The notes beneath the pieces are model-generated. The model saw only the letters and a list, made by a program, of their open reading frames with translations, did no database searches and was not told where the DNA came from. Below are positions 23,844 through 32,561 of a DNA stretch of 64,000 nucleotides, piece by piece; within the stretch, counting starts at the first letter, position 1; every line of letters starts with the position of its first letter. Source of the DNA: DATLLN01 sp963809205 (lineage in GTDB: Bacteria; Actinomycetota; Thermoleophilia; Gaiellales; JAICJC01); assembly GCA_963809205.1 (NCBI GenBank), contig CAWEIS010000001.1, positions 1 to 64,000 on the forward strand, read 5' to 3'. Position numbers and translations under genes: made by a program.

Positions 23844-24803
23844 GTGTCAAAGACGGCCGAAAACACCGCGAGTTGCGCCCTGTGCCGCCGCCACCTGCTG
23901 GTGGGGGAACCGGCGCGGCTGTACCAGGACCCGGCGTCCAAGCGCTTCCAGAAGGTCTGCCCGCTCTGCTATGACCGCGCCGAGCGGCGCGGCTGGCGGG
24001 CCGACGGCACGCCGATCGTCGCCGTGCACGCGAACCCGCCCAAGGATCATCTGCTGCGGGAGCGCGAGAACCTGATCGACCGCCTGCGGGGCCAGCTGCA
24101 GAGCGTCGAGTTCGACCTCGACCAGGTGCGCACTGCGCTGGCCAAGGCCGAGCAGCAGGCCGGCGAGCTGCGCACCGTCAAGCGCGAGATGAAGGAGCTG
24201 ACCGGCGAGCTGCGCAAGCGTGAGCGCGAGCTGCGCCAGCTGGCCGAGGCCAAGAAGCGCAGCGACGAGGCCGCCGCGCAGGCCGACGCGACTGGCCGTG
24301 AGGCGATCCACCGCCACCACCAGGCGGCCGCCGAGCTCGACCAGCGCACCTCGCAGATCGGCCAGCTGGAGAGCCGGCTCGACCTGCTCGAGCAAGAGCT
24401 CGACCGCGAGCGCAAGCGCTACGCCGACCTGGCCGAGGCGCGGCGCCGCGAGGGCGACCCACGCACCGTCCGCCGGATCGCGCTGGACGCGTTCAACCGC
24501 AGCGAGCACATCGAGCGCGTCGTCGCCATCTCCCGGAGCCTGGGCGAGCCGATCGTGCACGTCGGCGACGCCGGCTGCGACCTGCCCCGGCCGGTGCGGA
24601 TCACCGTCGTCTGGGACATCTCCTGGTACGAGTACCTCGTCCGCCTCGACCTCCACGAGCAGACCGTCACGGTGGAGGAGGAGCGGCGCGGCGACGACCC
24701 GCGACTGCTCCCCAGCCACCGCCTGAACCCGAACGGCGTCCTGCGATCCGACCGGATCGTGCTCACCATGCAGGCGTACGGCGTCGGGGCAGCTTCCGCC
24801 TGA
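23844..24803 (+). CDS. zinc-finger/coiled-coil protein
   Basis: A 319-residue protein. Two CxxC knuckles (CALC at 11-14, CPLC at 39-42) form a probable zinc site. A long coiled coil with heptads of Leu, Glu, Lys and Arg covers about 70-205. A globular C-terminal domain (215-319) includes RTVRRIALDAFNRSEH and VVWDISWYEYLVRLDL. I do not recognise a named family. It is the first gene of a three-gene unit with the HipA-like kinase 4 bp downstream. The GTG at 23844 has GAGAGGAC upstream. Confidence 0.6.
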   Translation: MSKTAENTASCALCRRHLLVGEPARLYQDPASKRFQKVCPLCYDRAERRGWRADGTPIVAVHANPPKDHLLRERENLIDRLRGQLQSVEFDLDQVRTALAKAEQQAGELRTVKREMKELTGELRKRERELRQLAEAKKRSDEAAAQADATGREAIHRHHQAAAELDQRTSQIGQLESRLDLLEQELDRERKRYADLAEARRREGDPRTVRRIALDAFNRSEHIERVVAISRSLGEPIVHVGDAGCDLPRPVRITVVWDISWYEYLVRLDLHEQTVTVEEERRGDDPRLLPSHRLNPNGVLRSDRIVLTMQAYGVGAASA

Positions 24804-24807
24804 GGCC

Positions 24808-25587
24808 GTGCCGGCACCGGCGGCGCTCGAGCTGCGGCACCTGGCCGCCACCCGGTACGTGACGCCGCTGCGCGAGGGCGGCTCGCTGCCCGGCCTGGTC
24901 GAGGCCGAGGACGACGGCCTCTACGTGCTCAAGTTCCGCGGTGCGGGGCAGGGGAGCAAGGCGCTGGCCGCCGAGCTGATCGCCGGCGAGCTGGCCCGCG
25001 CGCTGGGGCTGCCGGTGCCCGACCTGGTGCTGCTGGAGCTCGACCCGGCGATCGGCCGCGCTGAGCCGGACGCCGAGATCCAGGACCTGCTGGCCGCCAG
25101 CGCCGGCACCAACCTGGGCATGGACTTCCTGCCCGGCGCGCTGACCTACAGCCCGGTTGCCGACGGCGGCATCGACCCGGCGCTGGCGGCGGACGTCGTG
25201 TGGTTCGACGGGCTGGTGACCAACGTCGACCGCTCGCCGCGCAACCCGAACCTGCTGATGTGGCACGGACGGCTGTGGCTGATCGACCACGGCGCCGCGC
25301 TGTACGTCCAGCACAGCTGGGACGACCCGGACGCCCACGCCCGCGGCGCGTTCCCGGCGATCGCCGAGCACGTGCTGCTGCCGGTCGCCGACCCGATCGG
25401 CGAGGCCGACGAGCGGCTCGCGCCGCGGGTCACGCCCGAGCTGCTGCGCGAGGTGCTGGCGGCGGTGCCCGCCGCCTGGCTGGGCGGCGAGCCCGCCGAG
25501 ACCTACGTCCGCTACCTGCTGCGCCGGCTCGAGCCGCCGCGGCCGTTCGTCGAGGAGGCCGAGCGTGCCCGGCTCGCTCCCGCCTGA
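24808..25587 (+). CDS. HipA-like kinase-fold protein (HipA_2 type)
   Basis: A 259-residue protein of the short HipA-like family. The N-terminal part has LYVLKFRGAGQGSKALAAE, with the probable ATP-contacting Lys; the catalytic-loop equivalent is FDGLVTNVDRSPRNPNLL and the Mg-binding segment is LWLIDHGAAL, matching the HipA kinase layout of an N-x-D-R-x2-x-N-x-L loop followed by IDHG. HipA proteins phosphorylate target proteins in persistence modules; this short branch commonly pairs with a DUF3037 protein, as here, and has no experimentally proven target known to me. It starts 4 bp after the preceding stop. Confidence 0.78.
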   Translation: MPAPAALELRHLAATRYVTPLREGGSLPGLVEAEDDGLYVLKFRGAGQGSKALAAELIAGELARALGLPVPDLVLLELDPAIGRAEPDAEIQDLLAASAGTNLGMDFLPGALTYSPVADGGIDPALAADVVWFDGLVTNVDRSPRNPNLLMWHGRLWLIDHGAALYVQHSWDDPDAHARGAFPAIAEHVLLPVADPIGEADERLAPRVTPELLREVLAAVPAAWLGGEPAETYVRYLLRRLEPPRPFVEEAERARLAPA

Positions 25588-25972
25588 GGCAAAGCCGTTC
25601 CAGTACGTGATCGTGCGCGTCGTCCCGCGGGTCGACCGCGGCGAGCAGCTGAACGCCGGCGTCGTGCTCTACAGCGCGCCGCTCGAGTTCCTGGCCGCCC
25701 GCGTGCAGCTGGACGAGGCGCGGCTGGCCGCGCTCGCCCCCTCCGCCGATCCCGCCGCGATCCGGCCGCACCTCGACGCGATCTGCGCGATCGCGGCCGG
25801 CGACCCGGCCGGGGGCCCGATCGCGCAGTTCGACCGCAGCCGCCGCTTTCACTGGCTGGCGGCGCCGGCCAGCACGGTGATCCAGCCCTCGCCGATCCAC
25901 ACGGGCATGTGCGACGACCCGCAGGCGATGCTCGAGCACCTGTTCAGAGAGCTGGTGCTACCGGTTAGCTGA
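25565..25972 (+). CDS. DUF3037-family protein
   Basis: A 135-residue protein with the DUF3037 signature: FQYVIVRVVPRVDRGEQLN near the N-terminus, GVVLYS, and the C-terminal RRFHWLAAPAS and IQPSPIHTGMC. It overlaps the HipA-like gene by 23 bp and has GAGGAGG before its GTG, so it is translationally coupled. Probable functional partner (regulator, antitoxin or substrate) of the kinase; unproven. Its 3' end overlaps the convergent dehydrogenase by 15 bp. Confidence 0.8.
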   Translation: MPGSLPPEAKPFQYVIVRVVPRVDRGEQLNAGVVLYSAPLEFLAARVQLDEARLAALAPSADPAAIRPHLDAICAIAAGDPAGGPIAQFDRSRRFHWLAAPASTVIQPSPIHTGMCDDPQAMLEHLFRELVLPVS

Positions 25973-27007
25973 AGCGGTGCGGGCGGCGTCGATCCGCTCG
26001 CGGGCCATCGCCAGCGCCGCAGTGTGCGTCGAAACGCCGGTCTCCCGCGCCCGCTCGAACACGGCGGCCAGCGTGTCGCCGATCCGCTCGACGCTGCGCC
26101 GCGCCCGGTCCGGGTCGTACGGCCCCTGCAGCTCCTCGCCGATGTTGATCACGCCGCCGGCGTTGATCGCGAAGTCCGGTGCGTAGAGGATGCCGCGGGC
26201 CTGCAGCTCGTCGCCCATCGTCTCGTCGGCAAGCTGGTTGTTGGCCGCGCCGGCGATGATCCGGCAGCGCAGCTCCGGAAGCGTGGTGCCGTTGATCCCG
26301 GCGCCCAGCGCGCACGGCGACAGGACGTCGCACTCGATCGCGTGCACAGCGTCCGGCGGCGCCTCCTCGGCGCCCAGCTCGGCCAGCGGCTGCACGCGGT
26401 CGGCGTAGATGTCTGCAACCGTCACCCGGGCGCGCGCCTCCAGCAGGTGGCGGGCAACGTCCGCTCCGACGTGGCCCAGGCCCTGCACCGCCACGTGGAC
26501 GCCCTCCAGCCCGCCGTCGCCGACGCGGGCCTCGGCCAGGGCGGCGCGAATGCCGCAGACGACGCCCCAGGCGGTCATCGGCGAGGGGTCGCCGGAGCCG
26601 CCGCGGGCCACCGGCAGGCCGGTGATGTGCTGCGTACGGGTGGCGACCAGCTCGGCGTCGTCCGTCGTCGTACCGACGTCCTCAGCCGCCAGGTACGAGC
26701 CGTTCAGGCGCTCGATGAACCCGCCCAGCGCGACGAACTTAGCGGGCGTCTTGTCGGTGCGCGGATCGCCGACGACGACCGTCTTGCCGCCGCCCAGCGG
26801 CAAGCCGGCCAGCGAGTTCTTGTAGGTCATCCCCTCGGACAACCGCAGCACGTCGAGCATCGCCGCGTCGTCGCTCGGGTACGTCCACATGCGGATGCCG
26901 CCGAGGCCCGGCCCCAGGGTGGTGTCGTGGACGGCGATGATGGCCCGAAGGCCGGAGTCGCGATCATGGCAGATCGCGACCTGCTCGTGCTCATGGAACA
27001 AACGCAC
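25958..27007 (-). CDS. leucine/valine (Glu/Leu/Phe/Val) dehydrogenase
   Basis: A 349-residue NAD-dependent amino acid dehydrogenase that deaminates branched-chain or related amino acids to 2-oxo acids. The substrate domain has GGIRMWTYPSD and MTYKNSLAGLPLGGGK, with the catalytic lysines; the Rossmann domain has VAVQGLGHVGADVARHLLE, and the hinge has CRIIAGAANNQLAD. The length fits leucine dehydrogenase. Sequence alone does not separate Leu, Val and Phe preference. The GTG at 27007 follows TACCCT 8 nt upstream, a leaderless layout. Confidence 0.85.
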   Translation of the reverse strand: MRLFHEHEQVAICHDRDSGLRAIIAVHDTTLGPGLGGIRMWTYPSDDAAMLDVLRLSEGMTYKNSLAGLPLGGGKTVVVGDPRTDKTPAKFVALGGFIERLNGSYLAAEDVGTTTDDAELVATRTQHITGLPVARGGSGDPSPMTAWGVVCGIRAALAEARVGDGGLEGVHVAVQGLGHVGADVARHLLEARARVTVADIYADRVQPLAELGAEEAPPDAVHAIECDVLSPCALGAGINGTTLPELRCRIIAGAANNQLADETMGDELQARGILYAPDFAINAGGVINIGEELQGPYDPDRARRSVERIGDTLAAVFERARETGVSTHTAALAMARERIDAARTASANR

Positions 27008-27071
27008 GACGGGGGAGGGTAGCAGTCAGGCCGCGCGGGAACCGGCACGCTGCGGCGCGCGTCAGACGGGC

Positions 27072-27572
27072 ATGAAGATACTCACCAGCCTCCTCCTGCT
27101 CGCCCTGCTCGCCGCCGGCTGCGGCCAGGCCGCCTCGGCCACCGCCCCGTCGCGGCCGGCGACCGGGTCGTCGTCGCACTCCGTCGCGCCGGACGTCCCC
27201 ATCAGCGGGCCCGGCGACTCGGACGGCCGGGTGATGCCGCCGTTCACGCCGACGTGGGTCGTGCCGCATCCCGGCGGCGGCCCGCTCAGGCCGGTGTCGC
27301 CGTCCGGCCTGAGGGTCGGCACGCGCGACGGCGCCGCGTACGCGGTCGTCCGTTGGTGGAGCGGCATCGCGCCGTGCTCCGTCCTGCGGTCGGTCACCGT
27401 CGGCGTCGGCGAGGCGACCGTCCGGCTGCGGGTGGTGGAAGGAAGCGACGATCCCGGTGCAGCCTGCGCAGAGCTCGCCATGCTGAAGGCGACGCGCGTC
27501 GACCTCGGCGCCCTCGCGCCGGGAACCTATACCGTGATCGCCGGCGGCGAGCGCCGGACGCTGACAGTCTGA
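27072..27572 (+). CDS. secreted lipoprotein, unknown function
   Basis: A 166-residue lipoprotein: signal MKILTSLLLLALLAAGC with lipobox LAAGC (Cys17), a Ser/Thr/Pro-rich linker to about 75, then a small domain of about 85 residues ending in GTYTVIAGGERRTLTV, resembling a beta-sandwich edge. Two internal cysteines (about 101 and 132) may form a disulfide. No family recognised. Confidence 0.65.
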   Translation: MKILTSLLLLALLAAGCGQAASATAPSRPATGSSSHSVAPDVPISGPGDSDGRVMPPFTPTWVVPHPGGGPLRPVSPSGLRVGTRDGAAYAVVRWWSGIAPCSVLRSVTVGVGEATVRLRVVEGSDDPGAACAELAMLKATRVDLGALAPGTYTVIAGGERRTLTV

Positions 27573-27630
27573 CCGATGAGTCCTGCGTGCTCGGGCGGTC
27601 TGACGGGCAACACCGGATTGGAGGACGGAC

Positions 27631-28266
27631 ATGTCACGACTCAAGATGGGCATCTCGATGTCGCTCGACGGCTACGTCGCCGGACCCGACCAGAGCCTGG
27701 ACGAGCCGCTGGGCAAGGGCGGGGAACAGCTGCATGGGTGGGTGTTCGGCCTGGCCGCCTGGCGGCAGCCGCACGGGTTGGAGGGCGGCGAGGTGAACGA
27801 GTCGTCGGTGGTTATCGAGGAGGCGGTAGCCAGCGCCGGTGCGACGATCATGGGGCGCAACATGTTCGGCGGTCAGGGGCGCTGGGAGGATCAGCAGTGG
27901 AACGGCTGGTGGGGCGAGGATCCGCCCTTCCACCACCCGGTGTTCGTGCTCACGCACCATCCACGCGAGCCGCTGGAGATGCAGGGCGGGACGACGTTCC
28001 ACTTCGTCACCGACGGCATCGAATCGGCGTTGCGCCAGGCGCGGGACGCCGCCGGCGACAAGGACATCGGTCTCGGCGGCGGCGCGCAGGCCGGACAGCA
28101 GTACCTGAACGCCGGCCTATTGGATGAGCTCCGGATCGACCTTGTGCCGGTGATCCTGGGTGGCGGCGCACGGCTGCTCGACAACGTCGGCCCGAACGCC
28201 AAGCTGCAGCTGGCCGGCGTGATCGACGCGCCGGGCGTCACGCACCTGACGTACACGACGCGCTAG
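27631..28266 (+). CDS. dihydrofolate reductase-family (RibD C-terminal-like) protein
   Basis: A 211-residue reductase of the DHFR/RibD_C superfamily: MGISMSLDGYVAGPDQSLDE at the N-terminus, the ATIMGRNMFGG nucleotide loop, VFVLTHHPREP, and the C-terminal DIGLGGGAQAGQQYL and VPVILGGGARL. NADPH binding is likely; the substrate is unknown, as for most stand-alone members. GGAGGA precedes the ATG. Confidence 0.82.
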   Translation: MSRLKMGISMSLDGYVAGPDQSLDEPLGKGGEQLHGWVFGLAAWRQPHGLEGGEVNESSVVIEEAVASAGATIMGRNMFGGQGRWEDQQWNGWWGEDPPFHHPVFVLTHHPREPLEMQGGTTFHFVTDGIESALRQARDAAGDKDIGLGGGAQAGQQYLNAGLLDELRIDLVPVILGGGARLLDNVGPNAKLQLAGVIDAPGVTHLTYTTR

Positions 28267-28284
28267 CGGCGCGGGGTGCAGTCG

Positions 28285-29223
28285 TTAGACGAGGTGTGCC
28301 TCGGCGGACTGCGCTTGCGCCACCATCCGCCGCTCGACGGCGGCCTCGCGCCTCGCCTTGCGGTTCTGGTACGCCAGGTTCAGGAACATGCCGCCGACGG
28401 CGATGCCGAAGATCGCCGAGCCGATCACGTTGACCTGCACCGGCACGCCGTTGCGCGACGCGCCGTAGATGAAGAGCGGGAACGTCACCTCGTTGCCGCT
28501 GTTGAACTGGGTGACCACGAAGTCGTCGATCGAGAGCGCGAAGCTGAGCGCAGCCGCCGCGGCCACGCCGGGCATGATCAGCGGCAGCGTGACCCGCCGG
28601 AAGGTGCGCCACGAGTTGGCGTACAGATCCATCGCCGCCTCCTCGAGCCGCAGGTCGAAGCCCGTCAGGCGGGCCTTGACCGTGACCACCACGTAGCTGA
28701 TGCAGAACATGATGTGGGCGATCAGGATCGTCCAGACGCCGAGGGAGATGACGCTCGCCTGCGCGATGAACAGCGTCAGCAACGATGAGCCCATCACGAT
28801 CTCCGGCGTCGCCATCGGCGTGAACACCAGGAAGTTCGTGGTCGAGCGGCCGCGGAAGCTGTAGCGGACGAGCGCCAGCGCCATCAGGGTGCCGAGCGCC
28901 GTCGCGATCAGGGTGGCACCGAGCGCGATCCCGATCGAGAGCTCGACCGCGTGCTGCAGGCCGGGCACGCCGAACGGGTGCTTCCACGCGTCCAGCGAGA
29001 ACTTGTTCCAGGTCAGGTTGAAACGACCGGCCGGATCGTTGAACGAGAAGATGATGATGACGGTGATCGGCAGGAAGAGGTAGAGCAGCACCCCCGCTGC
29101 GAACACGTTCAGCGCCTGCCAGCGCACCTTCCGCCAGAACGCCGACGGCGGCTTGGCCGGCGCGGCCGAGAGCGGCGCGTCGTAGCCGCCGGACTCGGTG
29201 GGCGTGGTGGTCGCCTCGGCCAT
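28285..29223 (-). CDS. potC: spermidine/putrescine-type ABC transporter permease (PotC-like)
   Basis: A 312-residue inner-membrane permease with six helices. The cytoplasmic EAA loop, EEAAMDLYANSWRTFRRVTL, contacts the ATPase. The N-terminal 35 residues are polar and the first helix begins at about 38. It is last in a potA-potD-potB-potC order; its ATG overlaps the potB stop by one base (TGATG). Together the proteins import polyamines or a related cationic substrate. Confidence 0.88.
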   Translation of the reverse strand: MAEATTTPTESGGYDAPLSAAPAKPPSAFWRKVRWQALNVFAAGVLLYLFLPITVIIIFSFNDPAGRFNLTWNKFSLDAWKHPFGVPGLQHAVELSIGIALGATLIATALGTLMALALVRYSFRGRSTTNFLVFTPMATPEIVMGSSLLTLFIAQASVISLGVWTILIAHIMFCISYVVVTVKARLTGFDLRLEEAAMDLYANSWRTFRRVTLPLIMPGVAAAAALSFALSIDDFVVTQFNSGNEVTFPLFIYGASRNGVPVQVNVIGSAIFGIAVGGMFLNLAYQNRKARREAAVERRMVAQAQSAEAHLV

Positions 29224-30110
29224 CAGACCGTCGACACGTCCTCGGTGCCGAGCACCCTCGCGTAGATGATGATCAGCACCAGCACCACCGCCATCAGCGA
29301 GAACGACAGCGCCGAGGCGGTGGCGTAGTTGTTGAACACCAGGAACTGGCCCTGGATCACGTTGCCGATCATCTTGGTCTGAGTGCTGCCCAGCAGCTCG
29401 GCGTTGATGTAGTCACCGGTCGCCGGGATGAACGTCAGCAGCGTGCCGGCGAACACGCCCGGCAGCGCCAGCGGCAGCGTCACCCGCATGAACGCCTTCA
29501 CCCTGTTCGCGTACAGGTCGAGCGACGCCTCGAGCAGCCGCCCGTCGATCTTCTCCAGGCTGACGTACAGCGGCAGGATCATGAACGCGAGGTAGTTGTA
29601 GGTGATGGCGCTGACCACGGCGAGCGGGGTGGCAAGCAGGTGTCCGCCGGTCGTCCACCCGAGGGCGTCGGTCAGCGAGATGAACCCGATCCAGTCGAGG
29701 AAGCGGGTCACCCAGGAGTCGTCGGCGAGGATCGTCTGCCAGGCCAGCGTGCGGATCAGGTAGTTGGTGAAGAACGGTGCGATCACCAGCAGCAGCAGCA
29801 GGTTCTTCCAGCGGCCGCCCCGGAAGGCGATCACGTATGCCAGCGGGAACGCGATCACGAACGCCAGGATGGTCGCGATCGCCGCGTACTCGAACGCCCG
29901 GACGAACTGCTCGTGGTACTTGCTGAGCGCGTCCGAGTAGTTGCTCCAGTTCCAGTCGAACGTGTAGGTCTGGCTGTAGTCCGGGTTGACGTGAAGCGTC
30001 TCCAGCGACTTCTTGAACATCGCCGCCATCGGGATGAAGAAGAAGATCAGCAGCCATCCGACGCCCGGTGCGAGCAGCGGATAGGCGGCGAAGGAGCGCT
30101 TCGATCCCAT
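29223..30110 (-). CDS. potB: spermidine/putrescine-type ABC transporter permease (PotB-like)
   Basis: A 295-residue permease with six helices, the first at about 12-30. The EAA-type loop is LEASLDLYANRVKAFMRVTL, facing the PotA ATPase. A periplasmic stretch between helices 1 and 2 (about 35-65) is longer than in PotC, as usual for PotB. The start lies one base after the potD stop and its own stop overlaps the potC ATG, so all three are one coupled operon. Confidence 0.88.
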   Translation of the reverse strand: MGSKRSFAAYPLLAPGVGWLLIFFFIPMAAMFKKSLETLHVNPDYSQTYTFDWNWSNYSDALSKYHEQFVRAFEYAAIATILAFVIAFPLAYVIAFRGGRWKNLLLLLVIAPFFTNYLIRTLAWQTILADDSWVTRFLDWIGFISLTDALGWTTGGHLLATPLAVVSAITYNYLAFMILPLYVSLEKIDGRLLEASLDLYANRVKAFMRVTLPLALPGVFAGTLLTFIPATGDYINAELLGSTQTKMIGNVIQGQFLVFNNYATASALSFSLMAVVLVLIIIYARVLGTEDVSTV

Positions 30111-30111
30111 G

Positions 30112-31335
30112 CTAGGCGCCCTGCAACGCCTGGAACGCCTGGTTGAACTGCAGCTCGTCCTCCGGCGTCAGAGCCTTGAACACGAAGGCGTTGTCCAGGC
30201 TGTCCTGCGTCGGGAAGATCAGCGGGTTGTTCGCGACGCTGGGATCGTTCTTGACCAGCACCTCCTTGGCGCCGTTCACCGGACACACGTAGTTCACGTA
30301 GTCCTCGACCATCGCCGCGATCTCAGGCTGGTAGTAGAAGTTCATCCACAGGTGCGCGTTGTACGGATGCGACGCGTTCTTGGGGATCATCATGTTGTCC
30401 GTCCAGAGCATCGAGCCCTGCTGCGGGAACACGAACTTCAGCTTCGGGTTGTCGAGCTGCAGCTGGACGATGTCGCCCGACCACGCCATGCAGGCGTACA
30501 CGTTGCCCTTGGCCAGGTCGGCGGCGTAGTCGTTGCCGGTGAAGCGCCGGATCTGGCCGCTGTCGACGTAGGGCTGCATGTAGTCGCACGCCTTCTGGGC
30601 GTCGTCGACCGTGCACTTTGTCGGGTCGATGCCCATCTGCAGCATCACCAGGCCGAGCGTGTCGCGCATCTCGGTCAGCACCGTGACCTTGCCCTTGAGC
30701 TCGGGCTTCCACAGGTCGGACACCTGCGTCACCTCGAACCCGGTCAGGTCGGGGTTGTAGGCGAGGCCGGTGAAGCCCGACTGCCACGGAACCAAGTGGT
30801 CGTTGGTCGGGTCGATCGAGCGGCCCTTGAGGGCGTCGACCAGATTCGCCTCGACGTTGGGCAGGAGGCTCAGGTCGAGCTTCTCGCAGTAGTCGAGGGC
30901 CACCCACTTGGCGGCCATCCAGTCGGTCAGCGTGACGATGTCGCGGCCGATGTCCTGGCCCGCCTTGAGCTGCGCCTGCACCTTCCCGAAGAAGGACTCG
31001 TTGTCCTCGATGTCCTCCTGGTACGTGGTCTTGGTATTGAACTGCTTGTCGAACTTGTCGAGCGACGGATGATCGGTCTTGTTCTTGACATCGATGTAAA
31101 GAGGCCAGTTCGAGAACACCCAGTTGGGAGCGACCGTCTTGTCGATGGAGACCGGGCCGCTGGAGGAGCTGGGCCCGCCGCCGGTCGATCCGCTGCTCCC
31201 ACCGCACGCCGCCAGCAGGGAGCCGGCGGCGAGGACGCCCCCCGCCGCGCCGAAGCGGCGCAGCACGTCACGCCGGGTCATGCCGCCGCGCATCAGCGCA
31301 AGGGCCTCCAGCTCGTTCATCCGCTTGCCACTCAT
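30112..31335 (-). CDS. potD: spermidine/putrescine-type substrate-binding lipoprotein (PotD-like)
   Basis: A 407-residue solute-binding protein of the PotD/PotF family. It carries both a twin-arginine motif (MTRRDVLRRFG, 19-29) and a lipobox LLAACGG, so it is likely a Tat-exported lipoprotein. The mature domain shows NWPLYIDVKNKTDHPSLDKF and YNPDLTGFEVTQVSDLWKPE, typical of the family. GGAGGAAC precedes the ATG at 31335; the ATG overlaps the potA stop (ATGA). Confidence 0.88.
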   Translation of the reverse strand: MSGKRMNELEALALMRGGMTRRDVLRRFGAAGGVLAAGSLLAACGGSSGSTGGGPSSSSGPVSIDKTVAPNWVFSNWPLYIDVKNKTDHPSLDKFDKQFNTKTTYQEDIEDNESFFGKVQAQLKAGQDIGRDIVTLTDWMAAKWVALDYCEKLDLSLLPNVEANLVDALKGRSIDPTNDHLVPWQSGFTGLAYNPDLTGFEVTQVSDLWKPELKGKVTVLTEMRDTLGLVMLQMGIDPTKCTVDDAQKACDYMQPYVDSGQIRRFTGNDYAADLAKGNVYACMAWSGDIVQLQLDNPKLKFVFPQQGSMLWTDNMMIPKNASHPYNAHLWMNFYYQPEIAAMVEDYVNYVCPVNGAKEVLVKNDPSVANNPLIFPTQDSLDNAFVFKALTPEDELQFNQAFQALQGA

Positions 31336-32448
31336 ACAAGTTCCTCCACGCTGGGGACTTCGCCGGAATCCGTGATCACGAACGTGTGCTCGGGATCCCA
31401 GAGGATCCGCACGCCATCGCCGTTCCGGAGCTGATCGGTGGTGCGGCCGGCGTTCTGGGCGAACACGACGACCTCGTCGCCGGCCTGGGTGTCGACGATG
31501 TACTGCGTGCTGACGCCAATGTAGCTGACGTCGCGAACCGTGCCGGTGAGCTGGTTCGCCCCGTTCGACGAGGCCCCCGCGGACGCCGCCTCGAGGCGCA
31601 TCTTCTCGGGCCTGACCCCGATCCGCACCTCCTGGGGCGCGCCGCTCAGGGTGCCCGACTCGACACGGGCGACGGTGCCGTCGGGCAGCGTCACGGCGTC
31701 GCTGCCGGAGACCTTCGCGTTGAGCAGGTTGCTGACGCCCAGGAAGCCGGCGACGAACGCCGTGTTCGGGCCGCTCGTAGAGCTCGGTCGGAGGCCCGAT
31801 CTGCTCGATCCGGCCCTGGTTCATCACGGCGATCCGGTCGGCCATCGTCATCGCCTCTTCCTGGTCGTGCGTGACGTGGATGAAGGTGATGTTGACCTCG
31901 GTCTGGATGCGCTTCAGCTCCAGCTGCATCTGCTTGCGCAGCTTCAGGTCGAGAGCGCCCAGCGGCTCGTCCAGCAGCAGCACGCGCGGATGGTTGATCA
32001 GGGCCCGGGCGAGTGCGACGCGCTGCGCCTGGCCACCCGACAGCTGCGTCGGCTTGCGCTTCTCGAAGCCCTTCAGCTCGACCAGCTCGAGCATCTCGGG
32101 AACGCGCTTGGCGATCTCGGCCTTCGGCACCTTGCGCTCGCGCAGCCCGAACGCCACGTTGTCCTGGATCGACATGTGCGGGAACAGGGCGTAGTTCTGG
32201 AAGACGGTGTTGACCTCGCGCTTGTACGGCGGGAGGCCGGTCACGTTCTGCTCGCCCAGGTACACGGTGCCGCTGGTGGGCTCCTCGAACCCGCCGATCA
32301 TGCGCAGCGTCGTCGTCTTGCCGCATCCGGAGGGGCCGAGCAGCGCGACGAACCCGCCCCGCTCGAAGGAAAGCGAGAGGTCGTCAACGGCTTTGACCTC
32401 TCCGAACGCTTTGGTTACCCGCTCGAGGCGGACATCGGGCTGATCCAT
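31332..32448 (-). CDS. potA: polyamine-type ABC transporter ATPase (PotA-like), with a +1 frameshift
   Basis: The ATP-binding subunit, 371 residues when read through one frameshift. Walker A is GPSGCGKTT, the Q-loop FQNYALFPH, the signature LSGGQAQRVALARAL, Walker B VLLLDEPLGALD and the H-loop HVTHDQEEAM. After TELYERP (about 31770) the reading frame must shift by one base to continue into FVAGFLGVSNLLNA and the C-terminal TOBE domain (MTLPDGTVARV through GVRPEKMRLEA), ending at 31332. The extra base lies in a CCC run at about 31768-31770. The total length (1117 nt) fits one inserted base. The ATG at 32448 has GGGAGACC upstream. Confidence 0.85.
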
Positions 32449-32561
32449 TCGGTCTCCCGTGGGGAGCTGGCACGTGAACGGTGGGCGCAGAGTGTACAAC
32501 GGTCCAGGGGGGCCTCGTTCACCGCTCGGTCACGGATGGGACGTGGACGGCCGCCGGATGG

